This document shows, piece by piece, positions 50,774-57,960 of a stretch of DNA of 64,000 bases. Within the stretch, counting starts at the first letter, position 1. Each line of letters opens with the position of its first letter. Source of the DNA: Methylophilus sp. (GTDB lineage: Bacteria; Pseudomonadota; Gammaproteobacteria; Burkholderiales; Methylophilaceae). The notes beneath the pieces are model-generated. The model was not told the origin of the DNA. It did no database searches and was given only the letters and a program-made list of their open reading frames with translations. Location of the stretch: assembly GCA_030696695.1 (NCBI GenBank), contig JAUYRP010000002.1, positions 62,001-126,000 of the forward strand, given 5' to 3'. The position numbers were made by a program, and so were the translations under genes.

Positions 50774-51756
50774 CGTGATAGTCGTTTTGACCAAGTTGTC
50801 CAAACCTGTTTGGCCTCATGGACAGGGTGTTTGGGAATATAGGCCAATAGGAACAGCAAGCCAGCAAGCCCAGCCAATAACCAACGCAATTCAAATTTTG
50901 CTTTGTCACGTCTAGCTGGCGGTTGATTTTTCATCGCCATCAGAACATTTTGCACGCTGTCGCCATTCACATAGTTGCCTGATACTTCTTTTGCAACGGA
51001 TTCTAGATATTTCTCATCTAGCTTAGACAAAAAACGGTCGCTTTCACTGGGGGCCACATTATCGTCACGAATGCCAATATTGGCCTCTGAAATTTGTGCA
51101 ATGCCAGGCTGCATAGCAAAACTCTCGCTGGACCAATAACCAATCACTTGGTTATGTTCATCAAGTTTTGGAATCGCTGTTCCTTTGTCGCTGCCTATGC
51201 CAACAAATAGCCAATCTTTACCACCTTGAAAACTAGTTAAATCTTTAGTGTTAAATGCGTGCAGTTTTGGCGCCTCTTCACCATCGGTCACGTAAACCAC
51301 TTGCGCAGGCTCAGGAAAACTACGAATCACTCGTGCTAGAGTAAATAAGCTCGTTCTAACCTTGCTATTGCCTGACCAGCCCATGCGCCAGTCAAGGTGA
51401 TCTATGCTGTCTTCAATCGCGTGAAAGTTACTGCATACCTCAATCGGGGTATACAACGCAGCCACACTATCGCCAGCAAATAAACCAATACTCACTAAGG
51501 TGCCACATGGCAATTCACCAATCACGCGATGCAACAGATATTGTTGATACTCCATGCGCGTAACAGGTTTGCCCAAAATGGACATGTCTTTGACATTCAT
51601 ACTTTGAGAAATGTCAGCGACCAGTAAGTAACTATAAATATCGCGTTTAATAGGCCATGTAGGTTTCAACATGGCAACAATCAGCAACAATAGTGCAATA
51701 CATAAAAGCACTAAGTCGCGTCGGTGGCGTAAGTAATTTATCAATCTTTTAGACAT
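50743..51756 (-). CDS. mxaL: Methanol dehydrogenase maturation VWA protein MxaL
   Basis: Von Willebrand factor A protein of 337 residues, needed with MxaACK for insertion of Ca2+ into methanol dehydrogenase. Seen: N-terminal helix (about 15-31), a VWA domain with MIDAS D48-x-S-x-S52 (DISQSM), threonine/aspartate loop VVYVTDGEEAP, IGYWSSESFAM, and a C-terminal helix near 292-310. It is the last gene of the mxaRSACKL group, 2 bp after mxaK. A strong paralogue lies at 56331-57314. The stop overlaps the convergent ygfX; mxaD, E, H and B, which follow mxaL in Methylobacterium, are absent. Confidence 0.9.
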   Translation of the reverse strand: MSKRLINYLRHRRDLVLLCIALLLLIVAMLKPTWPIKRDIYSYLLVADISQSMNVKDMSILGKPVTRMEYQQYLLHRVIGELPCGTLVSIGLFAGDSVAALYTPIEVCSNFHAIEDSIDHLDWRMGWSGNSKVRTSLFTLARVIRSFPEPAQVVYVTDGEEAPKLHAFNTKDLTSFQGGKDWLFVGIGSDKGTAIPKLDEHNQVIGYWSSESFAMQPGIAQISEANIGIRDDNVAPSESDRFLSKLDEKYLESVAKEVSGNYVNGDSVQNVLMAMKNQPPARRDKAKFELRWLLAGLAGLLFLLAYIPKHPVHEAKQVWTTWSKRLSRQSSGKVSKV

Positions 51757-51758
51757 GA

Positions 51759-52313
51759 TTATGGTAACCCTACAGGGATATTGCCCATAATAAGCCCTGG
51801 GGTGTCAGACTCTCCAACGCCAGGCGTGGGGGTCCCAGGTAGCATGGTAAGCAAGCGATCCATATTATGGCGCGCATCCCATTGTGTATTGTCTAACTTT
51901 AAAGAAGCTTGGTAAGCCGTTTTAGCCTGTCGGATAAAATATTCTGCTTCATTACGTACAGTCATGTTGGTGCCATTAATTGCAAGGCCACGCAAGAAAA
52001 ACATATTGCCAACGTTATATTGCACCGCGGCTTTTTGTTGTGGATTGGCTTTAGGCAGCAGCTGGGTGAATAGCAAAGTGGCTTCCTTGTAGCGTTCTCG
52101 CTTGGCTAAATAAAGTGCAGTTGCAAATTTCGCTTCAAAACTTTGACGGTCAGTTTCTGGTGTTTTGCCTGCAGACACGGCCTGATTAAAGGCATGAATC
52201 TGCTGAATACGTTGGTAGGTATAAATGCTCGCTGATATGCAAATTATGCAAAGCGCTAAAAATAACCAAGTAAGTTTGGTCACTGTAAACCAAGATTTTA
52301 TGCTGTACGCCAT
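51759..52313 (-). CDS. mxaK: MxaK-like membrane-anchored helical protein
   Basis: 184 residues: one N-terminal membrane helix (about 13-33), then an alpha-helical region with TPR-like spacing (residues 60-155: FATALYLAKRERYKEATLLFTQLLPKAN and YNVGNMFFLRG, QAKTAYQASLKLDNTQWDARHNMDRL), and a Pro/Gly-rich tail. The N-x-x-N and D-x-R-x-N patterns resemble the TPR-bearing components of Bat operons. It overlaps mxaC by 16 bp and precedes mxaL by 2 bp. MxaK is required for calcium-dependent methanol dehydrogenase in methylotrophs. Name based on gene order plus length. Confidence 0.85.
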   Translation of the reverse strand: MAYSIKSWFTVTKLTWLFLALCIICISASIYTYQRIQQIHAFNQAVSAGKTPETDRQSFEAKFATALYLAKRERYKEATLLFTQLLPKANPQQKAAVQYNVGNMFFLRGLAINGTNMTVRNEAEYFIRQAKTAYQASLKLDNTQWDARHNMDRLLTMLPGTPTPGVGESDTPGLIMGNIPVGLP

Positions 52314-53281
52314 GTGTTGACCTCTAAGTATTTCACACCTAACAGCAGCGCAATCATTATCGCTGCAATCATAAAGAAAATATTGGAAAAATCTTTGCCT
52401 GGAATTTTTTCCATGTATTTAATCGGCTTTTTCTCTTTGCGATTAATGTCCTCAATGGCTAATTGCAATGTTCTGGGATTCTCAGCTTCATACGCATTGA
52501 ATGGCGTTTTCAGCGTTTTAAAGAAATCGTATAACTCAATTTCAGGAGGCAATGCTTGATCTTCTTGTGGCTTGTAGTTTTCATCAAAAATACTTAAGCC
52601 ACCAGGTTGACGAAGCACAATCCAGTACAAGCTGATTTCTAAGCGGTCGAACCATTCGCGAATTTTTTCTTGTGTATTGGCATCAATACGACCTGCACCG
52701 TCTGATAGCAGAATCACCGCGCGTGAACCTGAATTGGGTACTTTGTCGAATAGACCAGCGCCAGAGGTTAGCCCACTACCAATATTGGTTTGAAACAGCG
52801 CATTGCCTGCGGTTGCGCGCACCGCTGCAACAATTGCCTCTTTATTTTCTGTGAGTGGTAGCACGTGCATCGCAGAGTTACTAAACGTAATCATGCCTAT
52901 CATGTCGTTTTGACGCGATTTCACAAACTCTGCAATTAAGCGTGCCGCAGCGGCCGATTTTGTCTCACCCACCGTGGTCTCGGTTGTGCCAGAAAAAGGG
53001 TCGTCCATACTCGCGCTTCGGTCTAACACTAAGCCAATTTGAGCGCCCACACCAATACGTTCTACTTCTTGTTGATAGCTATGCGGAGCGCTCAAGCCAA
53101 TGATTGTGCTTGCCAAAATACACACAGCCAACACTTTTAAAATTAAGCCAATGATGTTGGATAATGGGTCGGCAGGCAACATCTCTAACCAAGAGTAGTT
53201 GCGCGTATGTGCACGCTGAAATACCAATGGCAATAAAGCCAATGGGAGTAGCCACAATAAGTAAGGGTGAGAAAATGCCAT
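52298..53281 (-). CDS. mxaC: MxaC, VWA-domain membrane protein
   Basis: 327 residues. Seen: N-terminal membrane helices (about 6-22 and 43-63), a BatA-like VWA domain with MIDAS D87-x-S-x-S91 (LDRSASMDD), GMITFSNSAM, VILLSDGAGRID, and a C-terminal helix (about 302-320). This layout is that of Bat/MoxR-linked VWA proteins exposing the domain to the periplasm. It lies 3 bp downstream of mxaA and overlaps mxaK by 16 bp. In Methylobacterium, MxaC is needed for active methanol dehydrogenase. Confidence 0.9.
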   Translation of the reverse strand: MAFSHPYLLWLLPLALLPLVFQRAHTRNYSWLEMLPADPLSNIIGLILKVLAVCILASTIIGLSAPHSYQQEVERIGVGAQIGLVLDRSASMDDPFSGTTETTVGETKSAAAARLIAEFVKSRQNDMIGMITFSNSAMHVLPLTENKEAIVAAVRATAGNALFQTNIGSGLTSGAGLFDKVPNSGSRAVILLSDGAGRIDANTQEKIREWFDRLEISLYWIVLRQPGGLSIFDENYKPQEDQALPPEIELYDFFKTLKTPFNAYEAENPRTLQLAIEDINRKEKKPIKYMEKIPGKDFSNIFFMIAAIMIALLLGVKYLEVNTWRTA

Positions 53282-53284
53282 GGT

Positions 53285-54298
53285 TTATGCAGCCTTGCTT
53301 GTGGCGATGCTATCCGGAATTAAGCCGCGCTCGCAGTCACGACATTGCTTGCACAACTTACCAAGCCATACCAACTGTTCTGGATCAATTGGCTGAGCCG
53401 TATTGGACTCAAAAAATACTTTGCGAGACAGTGAAAAAAACTGGTTTAGCTCGGCTTGAATGTTTCTGAAAGCAGGTTTTTTGGCTAAAAACGCCTCCAT
53501 GTTATTACTAAACAAGCTGTAACCTGCAGTTGTGTTCAATGCTTCATGCAAGCTACTCACAGCAGATTGAACGCCCTCAGTAGTGTTTGGTGCATGTCGA
53601 ATGGTTTTGTATGCCCTCGCAAACGGACCACCCATACGCGGTAACCAGGCATGTTTTCCCAGCATGTACAAAAGCGCCAATAGCGAGAAACCTAGCACAA
53701 CCAAGAAAACATTCAGCCGCTGTTGGAGAGGTTCTGGATTCAGTAGCAATGGGCCTCTGTAACCACTCATGTCCGCTTCCACTTTTACCTGCCCAAATAC
53801 TGAAATAGGGGAGATAGCAAAATTCCAACTTGGAATGCGGTATCTATAGACGCTTTTGTCTTTGCTAGAGGTGTCTAGCAGGCGTAAATATTCTCCTGGC
53901 AGTGCGGCGGGCTTGGCTACTACGTTATTGGTAAACACTTGGTAGCTCAAAGTGATGCGGTGCGTAGCAGAATCGCTATCTACCTCCTTGCTGTGTTTGA
54001 GATCTGATAAATCGATGCCAATTAATTGACCTTTGTAGCGTCGCTCATACCCTACAATTGGTAGCGATTCTTCCACCAATACATAGGGTTTTTTGATAGT
54101 GAGCGTAATTTCTCTAGTCAATACATCACCCACCGTGTAACCAACATCACGCGTAGGTTCTTTAACTTCCATTCTGACAATGCCTTTTTTGACGTCTGGC
54201 AGAAAGTCAGTTTCTAATGCATGGGCATGCATCACTATCATTATGCTGATGAGAGAGGCATTCATGAGTAAGCGCAGTGGATGTACAATTTTTTTCAT
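53285..54298 (-). CDS. mxaA: MxaA, methanol dehydrogenase maturation protein
   Basis: About 337 residues. Seen: signal peptide or N-terminal helix ending in HAHA, an extracytoplasmic beta-rich domain (about 25-205), one membrane helix (about 215-232, LNVFLVVLGFSLLALLYMLG), and a cytoplasmic helical tail ending with CKQCRDCERG. Its three cysteines with a C-x2-C-x2-C spacing suggest metal or redox chemistry; this is inference. A longer frame starts at 54328, overlapping mxaS. ATG 54298 gives a normal signal peptide and was chosen. Required for calcium-containing methanol dehydrogenase in methylotrophs. Confidence 0.87.
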   Translation of the reverse strand: MKKIVHPLRLLMNASLISIMIVMHAHALETDFLPDVKKGIVRMEVKEPTRDVGYTVGDVLTREITLTIKKPYVLVEESLPIVGYERRYKGQLIGIDLSDLKHSKEVDSDSATHRITLSYQVFTNNVVAKPAALPGEYLRLLDTSSKDKSVYRYRIPSWNFAISPISVFGQVKVEADMSGYRGPLLLNPEPLQQRLNVFLVVLGFSLLALLYMLGKHAWLPRMGGPFARAYKTIRHAPNTTEGVQSAVSSLHEALNTTAGYSLFSNNMEAFLAKKPAFRNIQAELNQFFSLSRKVFFESNTAQPIDPEQLVWLGKLCKQCRDCERGLIPDSIATSKAA

Positions 54299-54314
54299 GG
54301 TGTGTAGTAAAGCT

Positions 54315-55181
54315 TTAGGCAGCAACAAATTGATGAAAGTATTCGGTCAGTGCGTCTGCATCAAACTCACCTTCCACAAAAAATGGGGGCATATCAAACT
54401 GCATAAAGAGCTGATGTATCGCTTCGCGTCTTGCCTCAAACGCAGCAATAATGCGCTCGCGATACTCTTTGCGTAAAAACAGTGTGCGTTTCATGCCGGT
54501 TTCAGGGTCAGTCACCGCAGTAATGCCAAATTCTGGGAGTTTGGTGTATTCGTCTGCATCCCACAGCACTACTGGCACAATATGATGCTTAAGTAAGTTA
54601 GCCAATGATTCCTCTAATTGTTTAAGCGGCATATGAAAATCTGACACCATGAACACCAAAGAGCGTTCACGTGGTAAGTAACGCCAAACATCCGCTATCC
54701 CATCACCAGATACCATTTCAGGGTGATGCTCTTTTAACCGCTCCATCAACTCGATAGCGCGTTGCGATTTAAATGACGCAGTGCTAATCCAATCTTCACG
54801 GACGATGGCATCAAAGCCAACAAAACCAAATGGGTCGGCATTTCTGCTGGCTGATTGGGCAATGGATTCAATAATGTCTGCTGCACGCCTTATTTTGCGA
54901 GACTTAGCGCCAAAATTCATGCTACCCGACATGTCGCAAATCGCAAATACAGGCGTCGCACTTTTTTGATTAAACAAGCGCACATACACTTGTTCCATTG
55001 GGTCACGTATGGTTTGGCGTAAATCAATACGGCGTGGGTCTGGATAAGCGACTAAAGTAGTATGGCCAATGAACTCCATGCCCATGCCGCGCTGTGTGCT
55101 GGCATGCCGGCCTGGATGACGTCCGCGGTTGCGCCAGCCGATGTGGTAGGAGAACTCTTTAATCTCGTTATACATAGTCAT
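54315..55181 (-). CDS. mxaS: MxaS, DUF58/VWA protein
   Basis: 288 residues, soluble, no export signal. Seen: an N-terminal basic Arg/His/Gly-rich stretch (GWRNRGRHPGRHASTQRG), then a DUF58-type VWA domain with MIDAS D83-x-S-x-S87 (CDMSGSM), MVSDFHMPL and a C-terminal helical segment. It corresponds to the BatB-like/DUF58 partner of MoxR ATPases. It starts 9 bp after mxaR and ends 16 bp before the chosen mxaA start. The name is based on order and domain type. Confidence 0.9.
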   Translation of the reverse strand: MTMYNEIKEFSYHIGWRNRGRHPGRHASTQRGMGMEFIGHTTLVAYPDPRRIDLRQTIRDPMEQVYVRLFNQKSATPVFAICDMSGSMNFGAKSRKIRRAADIIESIAQSASRNADPFGFVGFDAIVREDWISTASFKSQRAIELMERLKEHHPEMVSGDGIADVWRYLPRERSLVFMVSDFHMPLKQLEESLANLLKHHIVPVVLWDADEYTKLPEFGITAVTDPETGMKRTLFLRKEYRERIIAAFEARREAIHQLFMQFDMPPFFVEGEFDADALTEYFHQFVAA

Positions 55182-55190
55182 GTAATAAAG

Positions 55191-56207
55191 TTAAGGCGCA
55201 GCGACCACATTCATGATGCTAGTGAGCATTTCACGTGCAATTTCAGTCCGTCGCATTTCATATACTGGGCTGAATACCAAGCGATGCGCAACCGTCTCGT
55301 GGAACACTGCGTGGATATCTTCAGGCGTAACAGCCGTGCGTTCATTGAGCCATGCATTCACACGTGCTGCACGCAACATCATACTCATGCCACGTGGACT
55401 GGCACCCGCTAACACTAGGCGGTTCATGTCTACGTTGCTGACTTTGACACCATATTCGAGTGGATGGCGCGTCGCTTTCCATAAATTGAGCGCATATTTT
55501 TGTAAGGTGGGTGATGCTTCTACGCTGTTTTGGATGACGCTAGAAAAGCTATTCAGCTGGTCAAATTGCAATACATCAGGTTTCAGTGTATCGACCAATG
55601 CATCTACATTATGGAATTTAGTATCAAACATTAAGCCTTGCATAATGTCGTCGTCATTCGGTACTACGATAGGAATTTCCATCATAAAACGGTCACGTGC
55701 CGCAGATGGAATTTCAAACGTTTCTTCTTTTTCGACTTGGTTACGGTCAGCAAACACAATCATGTGAGGGAATACATGTTCTTTATTAAACGCGGATAAG
55801 GTACGTTCAGCCATTACGCGCAGTAACAATGAGTGCACTTGTGGGCGCGCACGGTTAATTTCATTAAAGAAGAACACCGATAAGTTTTCACCAGACATCA
55901 GCAGTGGACCAGCGCTCACGTGTGGCTTGCCATCTTCGCCTAAATAAGTGTGATACACCAAATCGTTAGGCATCAAATCAATCGTACCTTCAATACGCTG
56001 GTAACCACCACCAATACCACGGGTAAATGCGCGTAATAGCGTTGTTTTACCTACGCCTACATCGCCTTCAAGCAACACGTGACCGCGCGCAAAAATGGCA
56101 ATAGTAATTAAGCGGATCGGATTGCTCTGACCGACAACAACTTTATTGACTTCTGATTCTAGTGTTAATGCATGCTGACGCCAGTCGGCGAGTAGACGAT
56201 CGCTCAT
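55191..56207 (-). CDS. mxaR: MxaR, MoxR-type AAA+ ATPase
   Basis: 338-residue AAA+ chaperone. Seen: Walker A GDVGVGKT (48-55), Walker B in the form VFFFNEINRARPQ, where Asn115 stands in the place of the usual aspartate before Glu116, sensor 1-like VFADRNQVEKEE, arginine region SAARDRFM, and a lid domain with SPRGMSMMLRAAR. The family is thought to drive maturation of the target through VWA co-factors; here MxaS, C and L. The ATG is backed by AGGAAA. It heads mxaRSACKL, but no mxaF, mxaJ, mxaG or mxaI lies upstream. Confidence 0.93.
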   Translation of the reverse strand: MSDRLLADWRQHALTLESEVNKVVVGQSNPIRLITIAIFARGHVLLEGDVGVGKTTLLRAFTRGIGGGYQRIEGTIDLMPNDLVYHTYLGEDGKPHVSAGPLLMSGENLSVFFFNEINRARPQVHSLLLRVMAERTLSAFNKEHVFPHMIVFADRNQVEKEETFEIPSAARDRFMMEIPIVVPNDDDIMQGLMFDTKFHNVDALVDTLKPDVLQFDQLNSFSSVIQNSVEASPTLQKYALNLWKATRHPLEYGVKVSNVDMNRLVLAGASPRGMSMMLRAARVNAWLNERTAVTPEDIHAVFHETVAHRLVFSPVYEMRRTEIAREMLTSIMNVVAAP

Positions 56208-56246
56208 CGTGATTTCCTAAAGGTTAAAAATGATGAATATTTGCTT

Positions 56247-56320
56247 ATTTGTAAATGATTTGTAAGTAATTTGTAAATAATATAAACGAATTTTTTAAAA
56301 GTGTATACAGGTTTGTATAC
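56247..56320 (-). promoter_or_regulatory. mxaR leader: candidate promoter, three phased ATTTGTAA repeats, two GTATAC hexamers
   Basis: Within the 123 bp between mxaL2 and mxaR, ATTTGTAA occurs at 56247-56254, 56258-56265 and 56269-56276, exactly 11 bp apart. Two GTATAC hexamers stand at 56303-56308 and 56315-56320. On the minus strand, TATACA (complement of 56302-56307) and TATATT (complement of 56279-56284) with 17 bp between could form a promoter. The first hexamer then overlaps the -35, and the repeats lie around and just after the start of transcription. A repressor or activator site is plausible. Confidence 0.5.
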
Positions 56321-56330
56321 TTTTGACGGT

Positions 56331-57314
56331 TTATTTTATCTCCGTTTTTCGTTTATTTGTGCTGCCGCTGCCAATGCTTAGTTTGACCCATATATCAGGC
56401 ACATATACCGCAATCATGAGCATGAACGAGATTAGAGCACACAGTCGGTTTAAAGCAAACTGGGTTTTGATGTGCACAGAAGGTGCGTGTTGATTAAGTG
56501 CATGTATGAGTGCCTCAGCTGTAGTAGCTTTGAGATATTGTGCCCCAATTTGCGTGGATAATTCCTGTAGGTATGATGCATCTAGTTGAGACAGATAATA
56601 CTCATAAGGCTCAGTCGCTATTGAATTGTCACGGCCACCATTGTGACCTTGATCTACATTTGATGCGGGATTGAGTTTAATAGCATCTGTAGACCAGTAC
56701 CCAATAATATTATCTTGTGTGTCTAGCTTGGGTATAGGCACTGGCTTATTACCTCCAACACCCATAATCGTCCATGCACGGCTGTCCTGCCACTTGCTTA
56801 AGTTGGTATGCGTAAATACGTTTAATGGCGGGGCTTCATTACCATCCGTAATAAACACCACTTGAGCGATATCTTCAATACTGGAATTAAGTAACGCTGC
56901 GGTTGAGAGTAGCCCTAAGCGAATGTTGCTATTCCCTTGCGAAGCCATGCGCCAATCCACATGGTTTAACGTACTCTCTAATACATGGTAATGCGCACAT
57001 GTCTCAATCGGGGTGTAGAGTAAAGCAGCTGTAGTTTTAAAAAATACCCCCAAACCAACTTGAGTGCCACAAGGCAGTTGTTTGATGGTCTCTTTGAGTA
57101 ATTGCTTAGTGAAGTTGAGTCTGCTGATAGGGTTTTGTTTCCATGCCATATCTTGCACATTCATGCTTTGAGTCACATCGATAATGAACAGTATATTTTT
57201 CTGTGGATAGACTGACGTAATAGTTGGCTGGTAAATAGCCAACAATAAAAAAAGCAGCGCTCCGCATAAACAACCCATATCGTAGTGTTTGCGGATGCGC
57301 CCTAAACGTTGCAT
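56331..57314 (-). CDS. MxaL-like VWA protein (paralogue, upstream of mxaR)
   Basis: 327 residues, same layout as MxaL: N-terminal helix (about 13-29), VWA domain, C-terminal helix near 293-309. It shares with MxaL such blocks as LLYTPIETC, DWRM with GNS, AQVVFITDGNEAP, IPKLD and IGYWS, so the two genes are clearly paralogues. The MIDAS reads D46-V-T-Q-S50: Thr replaces the first Ser, a conservative change that may still bind metal. It sits 123 bp upstream of mxaR on the same strand, in the place where mxaI or mxaG would be expected. The four-helix protein gene lies 34 bp upstream. Function unknown. Confidence 0.85.
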   Translation of the reverse strand: MQRLGRIRKHYDMGCLCGALLFLLLAIYQPTITSVYPQKNILFIIDVTQSMNVQDMAWKQNPISRLNFTKQLLKETIKQLPCGTQVGLGVFFKTTAALLYTPIETCAHYHVLESTLNHVDWRMASQGNSNIRLGLLSTAALLNSSIEDIAQVVFITDGNEAPPLNVFTHTNLSKWQDSRAWTIMGVGGNKPVPIPKLDTQDNIIGYWSTDAIKLNPASNVDQGHNGGRDNSIATEPYEYYLSQLDASYLQELSTQIGAQYLKATTAEALIHALNQHAPSVHIKTQFALNRLCALISFMLMIAVYVPDIWVKLSIGSGSTNKRKTEIK

Positions 57315-57348
57315 ACAAGCCTTTTAAACGTTGATAGTCGGCATGGGT

Positions 57349-57792
57349 TTAATATGTATGCGGTTGCAAGGTAGATTTAAAGATAATGACGGCACCTTTG
57401 CCAAAGCCATAGCTCGTGGTAATCAGGCTGGCAAATAAATACCATTGAAACAACATTGGCGGCGGCAGTTCAGGATTATCTAAGGCAGGGAAAATTGCCA
57501 TCAGCAAGAATAAACTAGAATTTGTAAACGCACCCACCACCATGGCCAAGCTGACATGCCAAGGCAAAGTGACTTTGGTTGCGTAATACCCAAAAATGAG
57601 TGCGCTCATCAGCAAAAAATCAATGTGTGCTTGTAGCAGGCGTGTGAACTTCCCAGCAAAAATTGATTTTAGAAGTCCCACTTCAAAATTGAGCCCTATC
57701 ATGCACCATGCTAGTAACAACGCCATTAACATCCATAGTGCTGCGCCGCGAATTAATACAATATTGCCTGCATGTTGATCTGCTGATTGCAT
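57349..57792 (-). CDS. Small four-helix membrane protein of unknown function
   Basis: 147 residues with four predicted membrane helices (about 12-32, 54-74, 78-102 and 110-135). A histidine in LLQAHIDFLLMSALIFG at the start of helix 2 recalls the RAHSG haem-binding site of styrene-oxide isomerase (StyC), a four-helix protein of similar size. Helix 3 has GAFTNSSLF near the place of its GWANVG. The match is loose, and the StyC aspartate in helix 3 is missing, so I do not assign that activity. It is divergent from an AraC-family regulator and only 34 bp upstream of the MxaL paralogue, so likely in one operon with it. Confidence 0.7.
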   Translation of the reverse strand: MQSADQHAGNIVLIRGAALWMLMALLLAWCMIGLNFEVGLLKSIFAGKFTRLLQAHIDFLLMSALIFGYYATKVTLPWHVSLAMVVGAFTNSSLFLLMAIFPALDNPELPPPMLFQWYLFASLITTSYGFGKGAVIIFKSTLQPHTY

Positions 57793-57849
57793 GAGATTTC
57801 CTTTGAATGAATATGCAAGCAGTGTATGAAGTTAGGTATGAATAGGCTG

Positions 57850-57878
57850 TGTTTAAACAGCGTTGAGACTTGACTCAA
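57850..57878. promoter_or_regulatory. Two dyads in the divergent AraC/membrane-protein promoter region
   Basis: In the 168-bp space between the divergent genes stand a 10-bp palindrome TGTTTAAACA (57850-57859) and TTGAG-ACTTGA-CTCAA (57863-57878), four bases apart. Candidate operator of the AraC-family regulator, at a position to control both directions. Confidence 0.4.
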
Positions 57879-57960
57879 ACGGTGGTGGGATGATTTACAT
57901 TACATGGGGTAGCTTTTAATATGTACTTATCGCTCATTTCATTATGGGAAACCCAAGGTT

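Noticed and set aside
50743-56207. Generic bat/MoxR stress operon rather than mxa genes
   Set aside because: Domain order alone would fit both, but the exact R-S-A-C-K-L order, sizes and overall methylotroph-like context favour mxa. The alternative is kept only as an evolutionary comparison.
57349-57792. Assignment of the four-helix protein as a styrene-oxide isomerase
   Set aside because: Only size, helix count and one histidine position agree; the key aspartate is missing and no styrene genes are nearby, so it is reported as unknown.
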